NCBI GenBank assembly: GCA_963575745.1
Contig: CAUYUJ010016149.1
Span: 781,604 to 843,603 of the forward strand
Direction of reading: 5' to 3'
DNA from: Prorocentrum cordatum
Lineage: Eukaryota > Sar > Dinophyceae > Prorocentrales > Prorocentraceae
Length of the DNA: 62,000 bases
Part shown: positions 30,764 through 41,653 of the stretch, in pieces
How positions within the stretch are numbered: the stretch's first letter is position 1
Layout of the letters: each line of letters starts with the position of its first letter
Translations under genes and position numbers: made by a program
Notes under the pieces: model-generated
What the model saw: the letters and a program-made list of their open reading frames with translations, nothing else
What the model was told of the DNA's origin: nothing
Database searches by the model: none

Positions 30764-33700
30764 CGAGGTTGCTCAAGGTCAGCTTGGCTGGAGCCCAGGG
30801 GAAGAGGAGTCCCAGGGGGGGGCGTCGTATCTGACCCGGGGGGGGGTCGACCCCCCCCCCCCCCCCCCCCGCGGGGGAGGGATCAAAGGGAAGGGGCTTC
30901 CCTTCGACTCAATTACGAGGTTGCTCAAGGTCGGCTTGGCTGGAGCCCAGGGGAAGAGGAGTCCCAGGGGGGGCGTCGTATCTGACCCGGGGGGGGGTCG
31001 ACACCCCCCCCCCCCCTCCCGGCGGGGAGGGATCAAAGGGAAGGGGCTTCCCTTCGACTCAATTACGAGGTTGCTCAAGGTCGGCTTGGCTGGAGCCCAG
31101 GGGAAGAGGAGTCCCAGGGGGGGGCGTCGTATCTGACCCGGGGGGGGGTCGACACCCCCCCCCCCCTCCCGGCGGGGGAGGGATCAAAGGGAAGGGGCTT
31201 CCCTTCGACTCAATTACGAGGTTGCTCAAGGTCGGCTTGGCTGGAGCCCAGGGGAAGAGGAGTCCCAGGGGGGGGCGTCGTATCTGACCCGGGGGGGGGG
31301 TCGACCCCCCCCCCCCCCCTCCCGCGGGGGAGGGATCAAAGGGAAGGGGCTTCCCTTCGACTCAATTACGAGGTTGCTCAAGGTCGGCTTGGCTGGAGCC
31401 CAGGGGAAGAGGAGTCCCAGGGGGGGGCGTCGTATCTGACCCGGGGGGGGGGTCGACACCCCCCCCCCCCCTCCCGGCGGGGGAGGGATCAAAGGGAAGG
31501 GGCTTCCCTTCGACTCAATTACGAGGTTGCTCAAGGTCGGCTTGGCTGGAGCCCAGGGGTTGCTCAAGGCGGCTTGGCTGGAGCCAGGGGAAGAGGAGTC
31601 CCAGGGGGGGGCGTCGTATCTGACCCGGGGGGGGGGTCGCACCCCCCCCCCCCTCCCGGCGGGGGAGGGATCAAAGGGAAGGGGCTTCCCTTCGACTCAA
31701 TTACGAGGTTGCTCAAGGTCGGCTTGGCTGGAGCCCAGGGGAAGAGGAGTCCCAGGGGGGGGCGTCGTATCTGACCCGGGGGGGGGGTCGCTACCCCCCC
31801 CCCCTCCCGGCGGGGGAGGGATCAAAGGGAAGGGGCTTCCCTTCGACTCAATTACGAGGTTGCTCAAGGTCGGCTTGGCTGGAGCCCAGGGGAAGAGGAG
31901 TCCCAGGGGGGGGCGTCGTATCTGACCCGGGGGGGGGGTCGACACCCCCCCCCCCCCTCCCGGCGGGGGAGGGATCAAAGGGAAGGGGCTTCCCTTCGAC
32001 TCAATTACGACTCAAGGTCAGCTTGGCTGGCTTGGCTGAGCCCAGGGGAAGAGGAGTCCCAGGGGGGGGCGTCGTATCACCGGAGGGGGTCGGACCCCCC
32101 CTTCCCGGCGAGTAGGGATCAAAGGGAAGGGGCTTCCCTTCGACTCAATTACGAGGTTGCTCAAGGTCGGCTTGGCTGGAGCCCAGGGGAAGAGGAGTCC
32201 CAGGGGGGGGCGTCGTATCTGACCCGGGGGGGGGGTCGACACCCCCCCCCCCCCTCCCGGCGGGGGAGGGATCAAAGGGAAGGGGCTTCCCTTCGACTCA
32301 ATTACGAGGTTGCTCAAGGTCGGCTTGGCTGGAGCCCAGGGGTTGCTCAAGGTCGGCTTGGCTGGAGCCCAGGGGAAGAGGAGTCCCAGGGGGGGGCGTC
32401 GTATCTGACCCGGGGGGGGGGTCGACACCCCCCCCCCCCTCCCGGCGGGGGAGGGATCAAAGGGAAGGGGCTTCCTTCGACGTTAGGGGGAGGTTGCTCA
32501 GGTCGGCTTTCTCTTGTTCCAGGGGAAGAGGAGTACCAGGGGGGGCGTCGGTATCTGACGCACGGGGGATGGTCCCCCCCCCCCCCCTCCCCGGCGGGGG
32601 AGGGATCAAAGGGAAGGGGCTTCCTTCGACTCAATTACGAGGTTGCTCAAGGTCGGCTTGGCTGGAGCCCAGGGGAAGAGGAGTCCCATGGGGGGGCGCG
32701 TCGTTCTGACTCCCCACCCCCCCCCCTCCCGTCGGGGGCGGGAATCAAAGGGAAGGGGCTTCCTTCGACTCAATTACGAGTTGCTCATGCTCAAGGCTCC
32801 GGCTTGGCTGGAGCCCAGGGGAAGAGGATTCCAGGGGGGGGCGTCGTATCTGACCCGGGGGGGGGGTCGCCCACCCCCCCTCCCGGCGGGGGAGGGATCA
32901 AAGGGAAGGGGCTTCCCTTCGACTCAATTACGAGGTTGCTCAAGGTCGGCTTGGCTGGAGCCCAGGGGATTACGAGGTTGCTCAAGTGGAGCCCAGGGGA
33001 AGAGGAGTCCCAGGGGGGGCGTCGTATCTGACCCGGGGGGGGGGTCGCTACCCCCCCCCCCCTCCCGGCGGGGGAGGGATCAAAGGGAAGGGGCTTCCCT
33101 TCGACTCAATTACGAGGTTGCTCAAGGTCGGCTTGGCTGGAGCCCAGGGGAAGAGGAGTCCCAGGGGGGGGCGTCGTATCTGACCCGGGGGGGGGGTCGA
33201 CACCCCCCCCCCCCTCCCGGCGGGGGAGGGATCAAAGGGAAGGGGCTTCCCTTCGACTCATTACGAGGTTGCTCAAGGTCGGCTTGGCTGGAGCCCAGGG
33301 GAAGAGGAGTCCCAGGGGGGGCGTCGTATCTGACCCGGGGGGGGGTCGACACCCCCCCCCCCCTCCCGGCGGGGGAGGGATCAAAGGGAAGGGGCTTCCC
33401 TTCGACTCAATTACGAGGTTGCTCAAGGTCGGCTTGGCTGGAGCCCAGGGGTTGCTCAAGGTCGGCTTGGCTGGAGCCCAGGGGAAGAGGAGTCCCAGGG
33501 GGGGGCGTCGTATCTGACCCGGGGGGGGGGTCGACACCCCCCCCCCCTCCCGGCGGGGGAGGGATCAAAGGGAAGGGGCTTCCCTTCGACTCAATTACGA
33601 GGTTGCTCAAGGTCGGCTTGGCTGGAGCCCAGGGGAAGAGGAGTCCCAGGGGGGGGCGTCGTATCTGACCCGGGGGGGGGGTCGACACCCCCCCCCCCTC

Positions 33701-34225
33701 CCGGCGGGGGAGGGATCAAAGGGAAGGGGCTTCCCTTCGACTCAATTACGAGGTTGCTCAAGGTCGGCTTGGCTGGAGCCCAGGGGAAGAGGTCCCAGGG
33801 GGGGGCGTCGTATCTGACCCCCCCCCCCCCCCCCTCCCGGCGGGGGAGGGATCAAAGGGAAGGGGCTTCCCTTCGACTCAATTACGAGGTTGCTCAAGGT
33901 CGGCTTGGCTGGAGCCCAGGGGAAGAGGAGTCCCAGGGGGGGGCGTCGTATCTGACCCGGGGGGGGGTCGCACCCCCCCCCCCCCCCTCCCGGCGGGGGA
34001 GGGATCAAAGGGAAGGGGCTTCCCTTCGACTCAATTACGAGGTTGCTCAAGGTCGGCTTGGCTGGAGCCCAGGGGAAGAGGAGTCCCAGGGGGGGGCGTC
34101 GTATCTGACCCGGGGGGGGGGTCGCACCCCCCCCCCCCTCCCGGCGGGGGAGGGATCAAAGGGAAGGGGCTTCCCTTCGACTCAATTACGAGGTTGCTCA
34201 AGGTCGGCTTGGCTGGAGCCCAGGG
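30764..34225 (+). repeat. ~155-bp satellite, about 23 units, with poly-G and poly-C tracts
   Basis: Each unit reads GAGGTTGCTCAAGGTCGGC, TTGGCTGGAGCCCAGGGG, AAGAGGAGTCCCAG then a G8 run, CGTCGTATCTGACC, a G8-10 run, GTCGACAC, a C9-14 run, TCCCGGCGGGGGAGGGATC and AAAGGGAAGGGGCTTCCC. Units start near 30,764, 30,917, 31,065 and so on to 34,187. Three units (31,557, 32,340, 33,448) carry an extra copy of the TTGCTCAAGG...CCCAGGGG segment, a higher-order variant. Units near 32,010, 32,490 and 32,780 are degraded. The unit's G and C tracts, GGTCGACC and AAGGGAAGGGG/CTTCCCTT are self-complementary. No gene. Confidence 0.97.
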
Positions 34226-34640
34226 GAAGAGGTCTCCCAGGGAAAGGGAAGGACAGAGACGACGAGTACAAAGAATGACGGAGATGACGGCTCGAACGGA
34301 AAAGCCCCTCACACACGCCGACAGGGTCGGCGGATTTTGGGCGAGGCCAGACGCCGTCCTGGCGCTCTCTGCACCAGGGGCGTCTGACCTCGTCGTCCTT
34401 GTGTGGGCGGTCGTTTTCACTGTTTTGTGTTTTTCTTTTAGGTCTATGGCTCCAGGCCGTTGGCATGTCTCCTGTGAAGGAGGCAACTTCGCGTATACCC
34501 CACATCTGGGGCGAGGCTTGCTGTCGTCCTGGCACTCTCTGCACCTGGGATGGCGGGTCTCGTCGTCCTTGTGTGGGCGGTCTGTCTTTTTCTTTTTTTG
34601 AGCTGCGTGCGCGACCGTCGTGTGCGCGCACTCGTGGCCG
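34226..34640 (+). repeat. Two-unit tandem (~177 bp period)
   Basis: GGGCGAGGC, CGTCCTGGC, CTCTCTGCACC and CTCGTCGTCCTTGTGTGGGC occur at 34,331-34,420 and again at 34,508-34,590, separated by a T-rich stretch ending CTTTTAG. Confidence 0.6.
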
Positions 34641-35324
34641 CTCGGCACGCATGTCAGGCACCCCGCTTCAGGGGGAAGGCGCGCGGCACGCTCGTCCCTG
34701 GTGCATTTCCTAGCCGAACACGGGAGCGGTCATAGGACTGCTCTGACAGCGGCTCGGGTCGCGGCGTCGCAGGGGCCAGGCTGCCACGGGCCTGGACCCC
34801 ACACTTCGCGAGGTGTCCTACACTTACAGGACGTTTTTCTTTTCTGTGCAGCCGAGGCCCCCCTCTGGATGGGTTTCCCGTGTTGCTGCTTAGTTGTCGT
34901 GTGTCTCGGAAGCGCTCCGCCTCATAGAGGCTCGCGCTGCGGTTGCCAGCTCTCCGCTCCCCAGCCGCACCCGCAGATTCCGACAGACTGTTGTTGCTGA
35001 CTTCAAAGGAGGCAACCAGCGGCTGCAGTCTCGTACAGGAGAGGCGCTTGTCAGCGGGAGCTAGCGTTTCGTGCCCTATGGTGGGCATGCATCCCGAGGC
35101 CCCGTCAAAAAAATATACCAGTCTTCGCCTCTGCTTGTTCTCTCCGCGTTCCCCACCGGTCTTTCGCAGGCCTGCGCCTCGGGAGCTGGCGCCACTGTGC
35201 GACCTTCCGCTGGCCTTCGTGTCTGCCGCCGTCACTGTTCGGCTTAATGAGGTTCATGTTGTTCATCGCGTGTGCATTCCGGCGTTGGCTTTTGGCCCGC
35301 TGGCAATTATCGTGTTTGTTGCCC
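34641..35324. other. No gene seen
   Basis: Balanced composition but no recognisable frame or repeat. Confidence 0.35.
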
Positions 35325-35450
35325 CAAGCTTGCTACGACCCGCTCTCTGGAATCGTCCTTGGAACCGCATATCAAAAAAATCCTCACCTGCCCCGAATCC
35401 CACTGCTGCACGTCACCCTGAAGGACTTCCTGGTGTGCGCCCTCCTGTGA
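35325..35450 (+). CDS. Possible terminal exon, unknown protein
   Basis: Following an acceptor-like GCCCCAAG, a frame reads a protein-like stretch (YDPLSGIVLGTAYQKN, then a segment ending LHVTLKDFLVCALL) to TGA at 35,448-35,450. The composition is unlike the Arg/Pro-rich noise around it. I see no partner exon and no family. It could equally be part of an old retroelement. Confidence 0.25.
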   Translation, partial: QACYDPLSGIVLGTAYQKNPHLPRIPLLHVTLKDFLVCALL

Positions 35451-36489
35451 GCGCCAGCAAGGCTTGCCTCCTGTTCGCCTCCCTCCTCACTTGGCTTGTC
35501 TCTTTTCGCCTTCCTCTTCCCGTGCGCTAATTTCGGCCGTTGCCCCTGCGCTTCGCCCCTTGACGCCGCCCGACCTCTTCGCCGCGGTCGCGGTCAAAAA
35601 GTACCCCCGCCAACCCATGTACAAACCTTGCCTATGAGAGTTGGCGGAAAAATGAGACGAAGAGACACAGGACAGTGAAATAAAGCGGGATACCAGGGTG
35701 AACAGATAATTTTTGTTTTGTGAGCAGGGGGGTGGATTTGGAGGGCTTCTTCCGTTCATCCTTGGGGCCCGCGCGGAGGCGAGAGAAGGAGGGGGGGCAC
35801 GGCGCTGCAGGGGGAAAGTCGCGCGATGCGCCAACGTGCACTTATGGAAGGACACCGTCGGGATGCCGCCACAAATCCACCCGAGAGATCCCGATCCTAG
35901 GCGAGAGGCCAGAGAAAGGCGGGGCGGAGGGCGGTTCTCGGTGGCGAAACCGCGCAGTTGGACGGCCGCGCGCGCGCGCCGCCGCCCACACTCGGACCGA
36001 CCGGCTGTCCCACCATCCCCAAAAAATACACAAACGAACTAAGGGTTGGGAGGAATTTGAGCCCCCTGGCATCACCAACCCTGTCCCGAACGGGGCCACG
36101 TGACTTCGGGATCGGGGCAACGATGGGACGGGACATGGGGATATATTGACCATCGGCCCGTCCTTCAGCGGCAGGGTGACGAACCTCAATACATAACTCT
36201 TGATTATTGGCATCACGTTCGGGCAGCACCTTTGAGAACTCGCACTCAGGGAGCACATGATTGGCCAGGGAACTGGACGTGAAAAAATTGCACGTGCGAC
36301 AGAGCACGGCCTGGCCCGGGGAAGCCTGTGCCCACGACCCGCGAGCGGCCCCACAATGCCCGACGTCGGCAGCGGCGTCGAGGGGGGGGGGGGGGGCGAC
36401 TTTGCGCCAACGGAACTCGGCCGACAACCCGGGGTCGCTTTTGCTAGGGGGGGGCCCGGATCGCGGCGACAGCCTGCTCCAGGGCATCA
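35451..36489. other. Unassigned stretch, probably downstream part of the minus-strand retroelement
   Basis: On the minus strand ~36,220-36,290 reads a Cys/His-containing segment (CRTCNFFTSSSLANHV) that could belong to the same non-LTR remnant as 36,490-37,525. Otherwise nothing is recognised. Confidence 0.3.
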
Positions 36490-37525
36490 CCATCAGGAGT
36501 TCGAATGTGCCGAATTGGGGCAAAGGTCACCGTAGGCCCCACAGACCGATCGAGAGCTCCAGAAAGGCCAGGGCCCGCCTGAGCCTCCACCGGCTCCCAT
36601 GGGCGCTTGGGCTGAGCCTCCCCCCGTCACGTCCAGAGGACGCCACACGAGCAGGAGAGGGGTCAGCTTCAATCGTCCGACACGCACCGCGAGCGGCAAG
36701 AACCCTGGCCAAACAAGAGGCACGAGAAAGACAGCCTAACACTCGCTGGACCTTCGCACCCCTCATTGAAAACCTACAGCTCCGGATCATTCGGCCAGGG
36801 ACTTGGTCGAACGCATGCCTGAGATGGAGAGGGGGGCGGCGGGGACTCAGGGTCGAGAAGGGCACTCTTGCTAGGAGCCACCTCGCGCCTCCTCCGTTCG
36901 GAAGTGTCGATCTTTCCATGGCCACAAAAACGCATGCACGATTGAACGTGCCACTTCAGGACCTACTGAAGAGACTTCAAGGCAACCTTCATTGCCTTGA
37001 CATGGTGACGGGAACCGCATGGATATCACGCCCTGACGTCGCAGCCACATCAGCCCATCGGGCCCCCCTCACGTGCACAGCATCGCCAATCTGGTGGCCT
37101 TCCATGTGCTGAACCTTCAGGGTGTCTCCTAAACCGCCTAAATCTTCGACTCTGGCCCAGGTTCGCTCCCAGAGGTGCATGTTTGACCTCCTAAGGTGGC
37201 AACACCATTGGGGTCCCCATGAGAGGGCCTTGACGAGGCCCTTACACTCACTGTACACAGTTAGGGGGAGCACAGCTATCTGCAACATTTGTAGGAATGC
37301 AACGAGCGCAGACCTCGGAGATAACTGAACTGGCCCAGGAAGAGTCCCGTAGGCGAGTACATCGATCCTGCCGTCCACGAGCTTCGCAGACCTCCAGCCT
37401 GCCTTGCCCGCTTCGGGCCAATACCAGGACCTTTTGCAGGCTTCATCCGTGTAGACAACGCCTGTCGTCATGCCAACCTGGCCGTACCCGACTCTCCAGG
37501 TCCCTGAGTCATTTCTCCTCGGCAA
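36490..37525 (-). pseudogene. Decayed RNase H region of a non-LTR retrotransposon
   Basis: The minus-strand frame 36,989-37,525 matches an RNase H fold in order: GVVYTDEAC (first Asp, strand 1), LTVYSECKGLVKAL (third acidic position, here Glu for the usual Asp), VQHMEGHQ, and GARWADVAA (C-terminal Asp). The usual helix-A Glu is replaced (SALVAFLQ). Two of the four catalytic positions are therefore altered, so the domain is probably inactive. Farther along the minus strand, near 36,500, SVCGAYGDLCPNS looks like the Cys-rich C-terminus, in another frame. No reverse transcriptase lies upstream. Confidence 0.5.
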
Positions 37526-37914
37526 CGGTGGGAATCAACTCCGCGGACAGAGACCTTTGTCCCAGAACCACGCGCCAGCTTCTCTTGGCGGCTGCCCTCG
37601 GTCGTCCAAGGTCAATACCGCCGATGAGCGAGCCCAGGACAGTCCTACGACATATGATGCGTGCTGCAGTGGTTTGCCGTGTAATCTACACACTGGGCGT
37701 CTGCAGCGTAGTTACAGTACTGTAGCCGTGCAGGAGACCACATACCGCCTCCAACAAAAGCACGAAGAAGGGCAGCTTCATTGTACGTGGGGGCCCATGG
37801 AGTTTCACGACGGGGTCCTCGATCTGCCTCAGTACCTGTTCCTTCTCCCTCCTGTCCGCCTGTGTCCCCCTCCTCGTCCTCAGAGTCCTCGTGCTGATAT
37901 CGTATCAGTAGATC
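37526..37914. other. No gene seen
   Basis: No supported frame; possibly more retroelement debris. Confidence 0.3.
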
Positions 37915-38110
37915 GATGATGGGTGGGGGAAGGAGGGGGAGGAGAAGGAGGAGGAGGAGGAGGAAGAGGAGGACAAGAAGGAGGAGGACGACGACGACCA
38001 CGACGACGGCCACTATGACAAGGAACAGGAGGAAAAGGAAACGGAAGACGATGAGGGCAAAGACGAGAACGAGGAGGAGGATGACAACGAGGACGAGGAC
38101 GGATCCTCCT
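37915..38110. repeat. GGA/GAC trinucleotide repeat
   Basis: About 190 bp of GGAGGA, GACGAC and GAGGAC units. Confidence 0.9.
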
Positions 38111-38129
38111 AAATCGCATCTTGTTTAAG

Positions 38130-38650
38130 GTCTTGGGGCCCTCTTGAGGCCCTCTTAGAGCCCTCTTCGGGGTCCCTTGGGGCCCCTGGAGGGCCTCTTG
38201 GGACAATCTTGGAAGCTATCGATGAACGAAGGGGGGGTCGTATTATTTGGTACCCCCCTGGGGCTATCGAAATCGCCTCTTGGAGCCCTCTTCTGGCCCT
38301 TCTTGGGCGCTCTTGGGGCCGACTGGCGGGCCTCCTGGGTCCCTCTTTGGCCTCTCTAGGGCCATCTTGGTGCCATCATCTTGAGGCCTCAAAAGCGCAT
38401 CAGAAGCGAAATTGCGAGAAATCAACAATCATTGATTTTCCAAAGACGCTTGAATGATTTTTGTTTCGCCTCTCGGGGGGGTCTCCAGGGGGCTCCGAGA
38501 GCACTTAGAGCCGTCTGGCGGCCCTTGTCGGGCCTCGAAGCTATCTTGGACCAACGTCGGCTATCTTGAGCGATCTTGGCGGCGATCTTGGAGCATTCGA
38601 GGCCCTCTTGGAGCCATCTTGGGGCAGGTACCCTTGGATGTTCTGTGTAT
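38130..38650 (-). repeat. CCCAAGAGGCC-type satellite, minus orientation, degenerate
   Basis: CTTGGGGCCCTCTTGAGG, GGCCTCTTGG and CCATCTTGG words with an AT-rich island at 38,405-38,470. Fifth array of this type in the window; no terminal hairpin is found. Confidence 0.6.
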
Positions 38651-38754
38651 CTTGGGCCGGCGGAGGATCTCATGTTCTTGAGGGATGCTCTTCTGGCCTA
38701 GGTCCGACTGTATCGTCAGACCACCGACCACCTTAAACCCAAGGGCTGGTACCG

Positions 38755-38900
38755 GGCGGGGCTAGGACGAGGATGAATCCGTTCCAGAGCGTTCGGGAAC
38801 GGGAACGCTCTCAGAGCATTCTGGAACGCTCTGAGAAGGCCGCGGCGCCCTAGATACTCTCCAGAGCCGGGGGATCTCAGAGATTCACGATTTAGCCCCT
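38755..38900 (+). repeat. Dispersed repeat, family F, copy 2
   Basis: AGGACGAGGATGAATCCGTT, CTCTCAGAGCATTC and GAGAAGGCCGCGGCGCC match 15,755-16,110. Its end (CCTCGTCCTGGCTTCGTCTTA, ~38,910-38,932) is the inverse of 39,260-39,285. Confidence 0.5.
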
Positions 38901-38989
38901 CCCGGATTTATCCTCGTCCTGGCTTCGTCTTACCCAAAGGGCTCATTTCGTGGGCCACAACCCCCCGCTTTTTGCGACGCGCAGAGGGG

Positions 38990-39200
38990 GTTAAGGGAAG
39001 GGGGGTTGGCTTCTTAGAAGCACCCCTGCTTCTTAGAGGGCGCGCTCCTTGTCTGCAGATACAAGACCCGCGCCTTCTAAGAAGCAGCCTCCTTCTCAGA
39101 AGCCTTCACCCCTGCTTCTTACAAGGCGCTTTCCTTGTCTGTAGATGTCAGGCCCGCGCCTTCTAAGAAGCAGGGGTGCTTCCAAGAAGCCTTCCCCTGT
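38990..39200. repeat. Two-unit TTCTTAGAAGC repeat with small palindromes
   Basis: Units with CTGCTTCTTA, GCGC, TCCTTGTCTG(C/T)AGAT and CCCGCGCCTTCTAAGAAGC occur at ~39,018-39,090 and ~39,112-39,180. TTCTTAGAAG and its inverse pair within and between units. Confidence 0.55.
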
Positions 39201-39445
39201 CCCTACCCCCCTCTGCGCGCCGCCAAGTGTAGGGGTGTGGCTCCCGAAACCATCTTGTTAAGTAAGACGAAGCCAGGACGAGGATAAATTCTGGTGGGGA
39301 TGAATCGAGGATCTCTGAGATCCGGCGGCTCTGGAGGATGTCTCGGGCGCCCTTCACGGCCCCCCCACCCCCCTCGCACTGCTTGGTTGGGACCCAGGGG
39401 GCAGGCCGAGGGCGAGAGAAGCCCTGTGGCCCACGGATCCGTGTC

Positions 39446-39775
39446 AGCTGGCATCGCTCGGGCGTGTGCGTGTTTTTTCGCTCGGCGAGGGCCATCGAGT
39501 TCTGATGTTCCAGCCTACTCTAGCCTGACTCATCAGAGAGAATTCCGATCACCAAGAACGTACCGAAATTGCAGGATTTTCACGTGCCGGGCTCTGGGAG
39601 GCGATACTCGTTCGACACTGTTTCGATATTTGTTTTGGTGTTCCAAATCAGTTCTATGATTTGGTCCTAAGTACGATGGGGGTAACAACCATCGAGGAGC
39701 ATCCTGGCTCATCGAGCAAAAATAATGCGCACGAAGTCGACAAATCCAGGGGGAGTGGACGTCCCAGCGACAGCG
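39446..39775 (+). repeat. Dispersed repeat, family E, copy 2
   Basis: Shares CATCGCTCGGGCGTGTGC, GGCCATCGAG, AGGAGCATCCTGG and GGGGAGTGGACGTCC with 13,155-13,300. Confidence 0.5.
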
Positions 39776-41118
39776 AGTCATTCGCAGGGGCTTCCCAAGC
39801 TCCGTTGGCCTTGGTACCGCCGCTGCTGACTTGCCCCCTAGGCGCATCTGCCTTTTGCGTCCGTTTCTTCTTCCTCCCCTGCAAGCGTATGTTTTCTCGG
39901 GCCCGACGTCGCTGGAAGGTCTCTCGAGGCTTGGTGCATCTTTCTTTCTCGATAGCCTCACGCGTTTCAGCGTCGACGTGGAGCCGTATTCAGCAGACCA
40001 CTGGTCCGCCGAGCGGTTTTCTTCCTCCTCCTCCTCCCCCTCCTCCTCCTCCTCCTCTTCCTCCTCGTCGTTACCGTTTCAGAGTCTTCAAGCTGAGGCC
40101 AGTGCCTTGGACGAGGCCTCTAGAGCAGCCGAATATTTTCTCGTCCGATAGACCGCGAAAAGTTGACGATGTAAGTTCCTTCAGTGTAGAAGCCAAGAAA
40201 TATTTGGATCCAAGCGGGGGTGCTAGACCGGTTGGCGTCAAGAGGGTCCCCGATGTACGTGCAATCATGTTTTAAGTTGGCATAGGCCACGCTACAGGCG
40301 GCCTTGCCGAGCTGCTACCTTGTGTCCAGCTTGAGGGTCGTAGAAGGTGGTCCTGGAGGGAACAGCTCCTGGAGGTTACCTCGCCGTTTGCGGGGCCATG
40401 GGGTTCTCCAGGACATCTGACGATGCGATTTCTGAAACCCTTCGGCCCCAGAGGGGCCATGTACCTGGCGATAGTTCTCCGGACCCGATCCAGCCATGAT
40501 GGCCCCGGGGCCTGAAAACTCGAGGTGCGGCCACTGACCACCTCATCGCGCTTCTGGGTCGGTCGATCCTGGGCTGTGCGCTACCCAGGCGTGCGGGGCG
40601 GGGTCTGCCCCCCCCACCCACACCACCCGCCCCCCGTCGGAAAAGCGATGATGGCCGGGGGCCTCGTGGCATCGATAAGACGACCACGGCTGCCCTTCGC
40701 CACGCCGTCACTGATGAACCTCTCCACCGAGGTCGCCAGTGTCGCCTGCTCGAAGACACCCCCCTGTTGTTGGAAGGATTATGGTTGTGGAGGACGATCA
40801 ATGGAGAGGAAGCATGCTGCCAAGTAAATTCCAGATATCTAAAACATGTGTTAAATTTGTTTTCAAAACGTATAAAACAACGTGTTCAAAACATTTCCAG
40901 GACATTTTTCCGACATGTTAAACAAGTCTTTATTCAATGATGGGACAGTTAGGGTGTCCAGCTTTGTGGCATCCACAAAATATGGGAACATACGGTGAAT
41001 CCTCTCATTTGTGTCTATTTATTTGTGTGTCCCAGCGACCTTCAGATTATGGGGGGGGTCTGCGCCTCGCGGCAGAACGCCCCCCCTAATCCAGAAGCCG
41101 CATTAAAGTGATCATTTC
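39776..41118. other. No supported gene; (TCC)n patch
   Basis: A TCC run at 40,020-40,070 gives Ser- and Pro-rich frames. Nothing else is recognised. The region ends where the palindrome-rich gene block begins. Confidence 0.4.
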
Positions 41119-41228
41119 CCCCCTCTGTGACAGAGGGGGTGTTTTTCGGACCCCCTCTGTGACAGAGGGGGTGCGTTCGGAGGCCCTCTGTGACAGAGGG
41201 GGTGCGTTCGGAGGCTCTCTGCGACAGA
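41119..41228. repeat. Array of four CCCCCTCTG palindromes
   Basis: CCCCCTCTG, loop TGA, CAGAGGGGG occurs at 41,119-41,139 and 41,151-41,171. A shorter version (CCCTCTG, TGA, CAGAGGG) lies at ~41,184-41,200, and a decayed one with loop CGA at ~41,215-41,228. Spacers contain TTCGGA. A second array of the same palindrome precedes another gene at 53,058-53,290. Confidence 0.85.
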
Positions 41229-41653
41229 GTTGCTCGTCATCCCGTTCCTCCTCATCCTGCTTCTTGATTTCGGATATGTCATGCTACCACTGCGCTCATC
41301 ATCTTTGCGTCTGTGATCCTCGTCGTGTTGTTCCATGCGTCCTTTTCACAATTTCCACCACATTATCCTCCGTTGCCGTTCTGGCCCGCCATCTACCTCG
41401 TCACTCTCCTTCGTCTGCATGTCCTTATTCTTTTCCGCTCTTTTTTCGCCTCCCTCTGGTTCGATTTCCGCTCTTCGTCCACTTCGTTCATTCGTTTCCA
41501 ACCCCCCTTCCTTTCAAGTTCTCCGCCGTCCAATCACGTCGCGTCGTCCGCCGCCGCTATGCTCAAACCACCCCGCGCCCGTGGGATCGCCCGCGAGCAC
41601 CGGTGCAGCTGGGCCCGTCGCGGCCTAACGCGCGCCTGCGCCATCGTCTTGCA

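Noticed and set aside
30764-34225. Relict dinoflagellate spliced-leader sequence in TTGCTCAAGG
   Set aside because: It lacks one G of the TTGGCTCAAG end and the preceding leader sequence does not match; likely chance.
30597-34278. CRISPR array
   Set aside because: Units are ~155 bp and tandem without unique spacers; this is a satellite.
39831-40151. Ser-rich ORF as a gene
   Set aside because: Half of it is a TCC repeat, and the rest has no recognisable family or splice context.
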